A stretch of DNA of 64,000 nt from Eleusine coracana subsp. coracana (Eukaryota; Streptophyta; Magnoliopsida; Poales; Poaceae). Position 1 is the stretch's first letter. Every line of letters starts with the position of its first letter. The notes below the pieces were generated by a model. The model had not been told where the DNA came from and searched no databases. It saw only the letters and a list, made by a program, of their open reading frames with translations. Of the stretch, positions 59,152 through 64,000 are shown one piece after another. The translations under genes were made by a program, and so were the position numbers. The DNA is taken from the NCBI GenBank assembly GCA_032690845.1, contig CM064417.1:10694501-10758500 (forward strand), written 5' to 3'.

Positions 59152-59708
59152 CTATCAAATGAGGCAGAAAAAAAGGTTGCATTTGTAAGTTTACCGAGTT
59201 TTGTGGCAAATAAATAAAGATTTATATAAGGACCTTAAAAAGGTACATTAACACAATAAATTATGATTAATTAAGCGCAAAAACATAATAATAACTCATG
59301 AATAATTTCAAAGATAATATTTCAAAGAGCAATTCCTGACCTGATTTTATCTTTAAATGATGATTTATTTAATTATACCAAAGTTTACAAGTTGATTCCA
59401 TTCTGGTTTCGAGAGCATAGGTGCGATGACATTGCCCATAATAATGTGTTTACAACTTGGTCAGAGTAATCAGTAGTTGAAGAGATATCGAACCAGCTAA
59501 CCATGTTTGCATTTTGAACGCATTTGGTTGCATATACTACACGTTTACAGATGAGCTTGTACCCTTTTATGAAATAGCTTGACCAGAAAATATGGACCTC
59601 TTTAAAAGAATAGATTTGATGATTTAGACAGGGAAAAACTCAAAACCACAGTTATACAAGAAGAAGTTTCATCGTGTTCTTGTGCACTTACCGTTGCCAC
59701 CACCAAGG

Positions 59709-60563
59709 TTTTAAAAACCGATCAAACCGTAGAAACCGGAGATCACCCGTTTAACGAAAACCGTGAAAACCAAAAAAACCGATCAGCTAACCACTCAAAA
59801 TTCGAAAACGAGAATTTTTAAATTTGAAACTGATAAACCGAGCAGTTTTCTCGATAAACCGGTTGGCTTTATGGTTTATCGGTTCATGTGCGGTAGAAAC
59901 CGAGATCAATTAACAAAAGGAAAAATGAAAAGAAAAAAAGATGAAATTTTGCATTAATCTGCTTGTTCCCTTAAACTCGGATCTAGCTGCATGGGTTGTG
60001 TGCTCGGCATTGCATGCATGCATGGAAAATCCGCATGAAGTCTCACGGCGGCTCAATTTCTCTCCTAATCACCATACTAATTACTCTCTGCATGGCTAAT
60101 AACTACATTTGCATGGATGAAAAAATCTGCACTACCACACGGCGGTTCAATTTCTCTCCTACTAATCCGGTGCTAACGACTCTCTGATTTCTCTCCTTTT
60201 TTTTGGGCGTTTTAATTGCTCTTCTAATCAGATGCTAATTACTCGCATTAATTTAATCGCATGCATGCGCATCACCTTCTCCACCGGCATGTGAGTGATT
60301 ATGAAGGATTAATCACCCCGATTAAACAGGAGGAGGAGGAGGTTGTATTTTCTTTTTTATTTTTGTTCTTTTCATTTCTTCTTTGATTTTTTTATCATTA
60401 AAACTTACTTCTTTTTATCATCTTATTTCACCATAATTCATCATTATTCATCTAGTTTTTTTACAAATTTTTTTAAATTTTTGAATTTGAACCGGTCGAA
60501 AACCGGTTGTCCGGACCGGTTTCACCGAAAACCGCGGTTTTTGACCGGTTTCCGTCGGTTTTT
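59709..60563. mobile_element. AACCGG-rich transposon splitting a putative exon
   Basis: The left end TTTAAAAACCGATCAAACCG is mirrored on the other strand at the right end by CTAAAAACCGACGGAAACCG. Both arms hold several AAACCGG motifs in a row. The interior is AT-rich with no transposase. Flanks GGTGGCCATGG and CCTTGGTGGTGG (minus strand) read as the two halves of an exon that ends with a good donor (ACG then GTAAGTG at about 59690). No exact target duplication could be fixed. Confidence 0.55.
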
Positions 60564-60574
60564 AGATCCATGGC

Positions 60575-60645
60575 CACCACATACGAAGAAAGCTCCCAGT
60601 TTTCTATGGCTCCCCACCGTCAGTTGAGAAACGTCGCCAGCCCTG
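60575..60645 (-). other. exon-like segment upstream of the AACCGG-rich insertion
   Basis: After an acceptor (TTTTATTGCAG) the minus strand reads GGCTGGCGACG, with an open frame GDVSQLTVGSHRKLGAFFVC. The segment continues to the transposon at 60563, and the rest of the exon may be the 59690-59716 stretch. It is possibly part of the same gene as 59016-59151. The product is unknown. Confidence 0.3.
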
Positions 60646-60971
60646 CAATAAAACATACACTCTGATTGATTAAAGTTTATAATAAGAAACTATACAGGCA
60701 GTGCAGAGTGATCAGAGAATTGGCACGTATTATTCCTCAAGTTTTGTTTGCATTTGAACCTGTAATAGAAGATGAAACAGGGTTGCGTTCAGTGTTTTAT
60801 ATCTGAACAAACCGTTTATACTAAATCACAAAAAAATCTCAACTTAATAAAAATTTGTTGGTATCACAGAGATCCCAGAGTATGCACGCACTGCGCAAAA
60901 TTATTTGTTAGATCTCAGGGACAGTTTTTACGCATGCATGATTAGGGTTCATTTGAATGATCAAAGCTTAA
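60646..60971. other. intergenic, no gene seen
   Basis: AT-rich sequence between the exon-like segment and the GC-rich block at 60972. No motif or repeat was noted. Confidence 0.4.
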
Positions 60972-61002
60972 TTAAAGTACAAAACGCCTCATCTCAAGGA
61001 GC

Positions 61003-61254
61003 ATGGACGCGGCCGCCGAAGAGGAGGTGTGGAGCGGCGGCAGAGACTCGCCAGCGCTGGTCGCATCGCCGCCATCCCGAATCCCGATCGTCTCTGAGTC
61101 AGCGTTCGCCGTGCGCGCGTGGTTGTTGAACTCGGTTACAGTTCCAGTCCCGTGGACCGTGGTCGGATTTCTCGGACTGGGCCCTGTTACCGTCATACGA
61201 TCTCCTCCTTCAAAAGTCCGGCCTGCCAAACCAAAGCTTTTGCAGATGAGATAA
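61003..61254 (+). other. GC-rich exon-like ORF, orientation uncertain
   Basis: On the plus strand an 83-residue frame from ATG has an acidic start and then a hydrophobic segment (AWLLNSVTVPVPWTVVGFLG). On the minus strand a 95-residue frame (61259-60972) is polar. Composition and surroundings suggest a first exon of a grass gene, but I cannot tell which strand or product. The minus-strand reading could belong with 60575-60645. Confidence 0.25.
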
Positions 61255-61292
61255 GTCATATTTGTCTGGCTTAACTACATAAGAATTATATA

Positions 61293-62325
61293 GGGTAGAG
61301 TAGTATATCTTCCTCAATTATAAAATCGGATATCTGATATGGCATAGAAGTCCCACATATCATATGACATGTCATTCTCTCTCTCTTTTCTTCTCTTTTT
61401 CTGTTTTCTTCTCTTTTCACGGTGGGCGACGACTCTCTCGCTGCTTCAACGGCACCGGGGACAAGGTAGCCACGTGCGCAGTAGGGGCCAGGGCACATGG
61501 CGGCGGCCTCCCAGGCGGAGCGCATGAGGGGCGGCGATAGAACCGTCGGTGTGGCCGGCAAAGACGAAGCAATCGGAGTGGCCCGGGGAAAGGTAGACGA
61601 TGAGCACGGTGGCCAGGGACTCGCCATTGGCACTGGCCTCGAGCTCGAGCATTGTGTCCCCGCAGCGGAGAAGACGAAGACGGGGCCGCGGGATTCGCCG
61701 TCCCCGAGCCGCATAGCCGTCGCGACGCCCTGTGGCGGGGGATCTGGCTAGCGTGGACTCGAGCAGCGCGACCGAGCCCTCCAGGCCCGCATGGTCGAAG
61801 AATGCCGCCTGCGCCCGAGTCTGCCTCGGCCCCGCGTTGCGCCTGCCGCCACCTCGCCCTCGCGCTACACCTGTCGCCGCCTCGCCCCCGCCTGGGCCTG
61901 CTCCCACCCGCGCCGCGCCTAGATTTGAATGCGCTGAGAAGAGGTTTGCTGTCGGGACTGTGCCTAAACGTGCGCGAAGACCTCGTCTGGCCACAGAAAG
62001 CTTGGCCAGGAGCAGCTCGTGATGGTGTCCGTGGAAGGAAAGGAGAAAGAACGGCGCCCCATAATGTACCCGCCACTTGCGCCCATGTGCGGGAGAGAGA
62101 GATGCCCTCTTGCGCCCATGTGCGGGAGAGAGAGATGCGGAGGAGGAAAGGAGAGAAGAAAGAGAGAGAAAAAAGAAAGAATGTTGTACCCGATGCTGAT
62201 ATGGATAGTTGACTTCATCAATACCGTTATCAAAACCAGCTAAATAGAACCGTATATAAGAATTAAGGGTGTCAGATACCTGATTTTATAGATGAGAGAG
62301 TTAGACTGGACTATCCATTATAGTT
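61293..62325. mobile_element. GC-rich MULE-like element related to the one at 10.7 kb
   Basis: The left terminus has CTCAATTATAAAATCGGATA and the right terminus, read on the other strand, has CTCATCTATAAAATCAGGTA. The same TATAAAATCGGGTAT core is in both termini of the 10678-11840 element. Its interior 61440-62130 is GC-rich and gene-like while the arms are AT-rich, again like a Pack-MULE. A 31-bp direct duplication (GCGCCCATGTGCGGGAGAGA core) lies at 62078-62138. Confidence 0.55.
61446..61994 (-). other. open frame inside the GC-rich MULE-like element
   Basis: A 182-residue minus-strand frame. The second half contains DTMLELEASANGESLATVLI and then SDCFVFAGHTDGSIAAPHAL, which looks more like real protein than the Arg/Gly-rich first half. 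A shifted frame (61714-61286) is also open. It may be a captured gene fragment. I do not recognise the source. Confidence 0.3.
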
Positions 62326-63300
62326 TAGTTGAGAAAGTCAAACAGTACTTTTCTTTTCTTTTTGCAGATGGCCTTCGTTCCTGCTCGCCTTCGATCTGCT
62401 GCATATCACGCCGGCACGGCCGATACTTCCCTCAATCCTGGCATAAATAAATGTGAGTAGCTTCAAAGAAATCCCAAGCGCGGGTATATGCCGCCGGCGA
62501 TACCCAGGTGCCCTTCGTCAGTGTTGCAAATTGCCGCTGCTTGTTCCGTTGTTCGGACAGTGGATACCTATGAATAGAAGAAGCAGGTGTTGCTTCGGAT
62601 CGGCGGCGACGCTGGCGATTGGCCCGCGGAGCGAATCATTTCGGGTCTGGGTGCCGGCTGTGCCATGAGTAGAAGCGCTGGATTGGTGCACACCAGCTGC
62701 TCAACATAATGGATCACAGAGGCGTATTTGCTTCAAACACAAGAACGCTGCTCCTCATATTGTCAAACTGCAATGTTTCACTCACTGCTGGCAAAAATAT
62801 TTGGCAATAGTTTTTTTATATTCATCATAAACTATGATGGGCCCAAGAGGAGCAACTTGTACATGAAAGTGCATTATTTAGCTTGCTTGAGATGTCTGGA
62901 TGTAGTGCAGGTCTAAATTAATTTAGCGACCCAATAGACAATGTTGCACTAACCCTGCTTCTTTGCAGCTGTGGAACCTTCTTCTCCATACGAAGTACCT
63001 TTAGCAAGGTACCATGAGCCTATGACTAAGAATAACCTGTAATCAGCTATGCAGTTCGTGTTTTTGGTTGTTCATTTTATCTGTACCCCACACTTAGAAA
63101 TCACGTGTTTTGAATCAATAGCTAAAACTAGTAGATATTTTGTTGTTACTAAGTGACCTACCCAATGCTTGTTGAGCAGTTTTACAATAGACTATGATAC
63201 ATGTAAAAATAGAGTATCATGGATTAAATCTAACTCTTCATTTACGATGGCATCAATTATAATTATTGTATAACTTAGGGTTAATTAAGCAACATGTTAA
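62326..63300 (+). other. exon-like fragments of unknown gene
   Basis: There is an acceptor TTTTGCAG before ATGGCCTTCGTTCCTGCTCG at 62368, and a donor-like GTGAGTAG at 62453. A second acceptor CTTCTTTGCAG at about 62970 precedes a short open segment AVEPSSPYEVPLARYHEPMT that ends with a stop near 63042. These could be internal and terminal exons of a plus-strand gene starting at 61003, interrupted by the MULE-like element. The reading frames do not join cleanly, so it may be a pseudogene. Confidence 0.25.
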
Positions 63301-63344
63301 TTACTGTATAGGCACTTTTCTATCCTATTGTATCGTGAGGGCAG

Positions 63345-63740
63345 CCCTCACGCACGCCCGCCTGAGACCTGACTGCAAGCTGCAGTCGACCGTCGCCGAC
63401 ACGTGTCCTCGCGGAGTCGGCCGCAGCCGCCGCCACGAGTCCTCACTGGAGTCGGTCGTCGCTATCGTACTAGAACCTCGTCAGAGTCGGCTACCCCAAC
63501 CAGATCGTTGGAGTCGGTCACCGTCGCCGTACCAGTTCCTCGCCAGAGTCGGCCACTGCTGCCGCCACAGGTCCTCGCCAGAGTCGGTCACCGCCGTCGC
63601 TGTCGTACCAGACCCTCACCGGAGTCGGCTGCCCTAACCAGATCGCTGGCATCGGTCGCCACCGCCGCTGCTGTATCAGATCCTCGCCGGAGTCAGCTAC
63701 CCCAACCAGATCCTCCCCTTGTCCTGGCAGGAAGCGGATT
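63345..63740 (+). repeat. GC-rich coding-like minisatellite
   Basis: A degenerate unit of about 60-70 bp repeats around six times. Each has GTCCTCGCCAGAGTCGG or a variant and then CCGCCGCC or CGTCGCTGTCGTACCAG. Two plus-strand frames remain open through it and encode repeats such as VLARVGHRRR and SPESVTAVAV. It is more likely an expanded element fragment than a gene. Confidence 0.6.
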
Positions 63741-64000
63741 GCTGCGTCACATAAAATTACTATATTACCCATATGATGCATATAATTCATCTTCATAATA
63801 CTTATGATACCGGTGGATTGAAAAAGTATCATGATTTAGACACCGATATATCTAAACTATCGGATCAAAAAATTTAACGGTGTGCATTCATTTGGGTCTA
63901 CTATAAAACTGCTCATGTTATAATGTTGGATACTTTTGGTTAGATGCAACCATTTATCTACTTTCTTCATTTATAAGATTCATTTCATTTTCATATATAC
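63741..64000. other. AT-rich end of window, nothing assigned
   Basis: No gene or repeat was recognised. The sequence CACCGATATATCTAAACTAT is AT-rich without coding potential. Confidence 0.4.

Overview
This is a plant nuclear window. Intron-rich genes with GT..AG junctions, a GC-rich first exon with a plastid-type leader, and dense nested CACTA, Mutator-like (MULE), hAT, Helitron, LTR and SMART elements all point to a grass (Poaceae). The species cannot be fixed from the sequence alone. No tRNA, rRNA or CRISPR array was seen.

Only two host genes are convincing. The first is on the minus strand (10529 down to 6955): a nine-exon organellar RNA m5U methyltransferase of the TrmA/RlmD type, with a TRAM domain, Fe-S cysteines, a SAM motif, a catalytic Cys and an essential Glu. 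The second is on the plus strand (CDS 36553..43568, with an upstream non-coding exon): a fifteen-coding-exon ALWAYS EARLY/LIN-9 homologue with SANT and DIRP domains, the DREAM-complex chromatin subunit. Three weaker exon clusters may be genes or gene relics: minus strand 3.3-1.6 kb, minus strand 60.6-59.0 kb, and scattered segments at 61.0-63.0 kb.

The rest is mostly transposable elements. From left to right: a PIF/Harbinger-like fragment (1.1-1.4 kb); a MULE with near-perfect 9-bp target duplication (3757-4535); two MITEs; a GC-rich MULE (about 10.68-11.84 kb); a Helitron end (about 13.1-13.9 kb); a decayed CACTA element (15013 to about 23167) with minus-strand transposase relics; and a second 11-kb CACTA (23171-34152, TSD TAC) carrying plus-strand tnpD-like and tnpA-like relics, its own TATA boxes and a 1541-bp solo-LTR-like insertion (27781-29321, TSD TATAG).

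After the ALY gene, its 3' end is followed by a truncated LTR of the same broad type, then LTR material in both orientations (45.9-50.4 kb). A second copy of the ALY 3'-UTR sequence follows. It is split by a short insert and a hAT element (52493-58009), which itself contains a 4.1-kb LTR-type element (53264-57373, TSD CTGGG). The right end holds another GC-rich MULE of the same family as the one at 10.7 kb, and a GC-rich minisatellite.

The most unusual signal is shared by the three LTR-type elements. Each has a TATA-like box followed by a dense array of short inverted-repeat motifs, with a different motif in each element (TCGGACaaGTCCGA, TCGGACattGTCCGA, GCGGTCaGACCGC). A second noteworthy arrangement is a doubled block of CACTA subterminal-type motifs immediately upstream of the tnpA-like TATA box inside the second CACTA.
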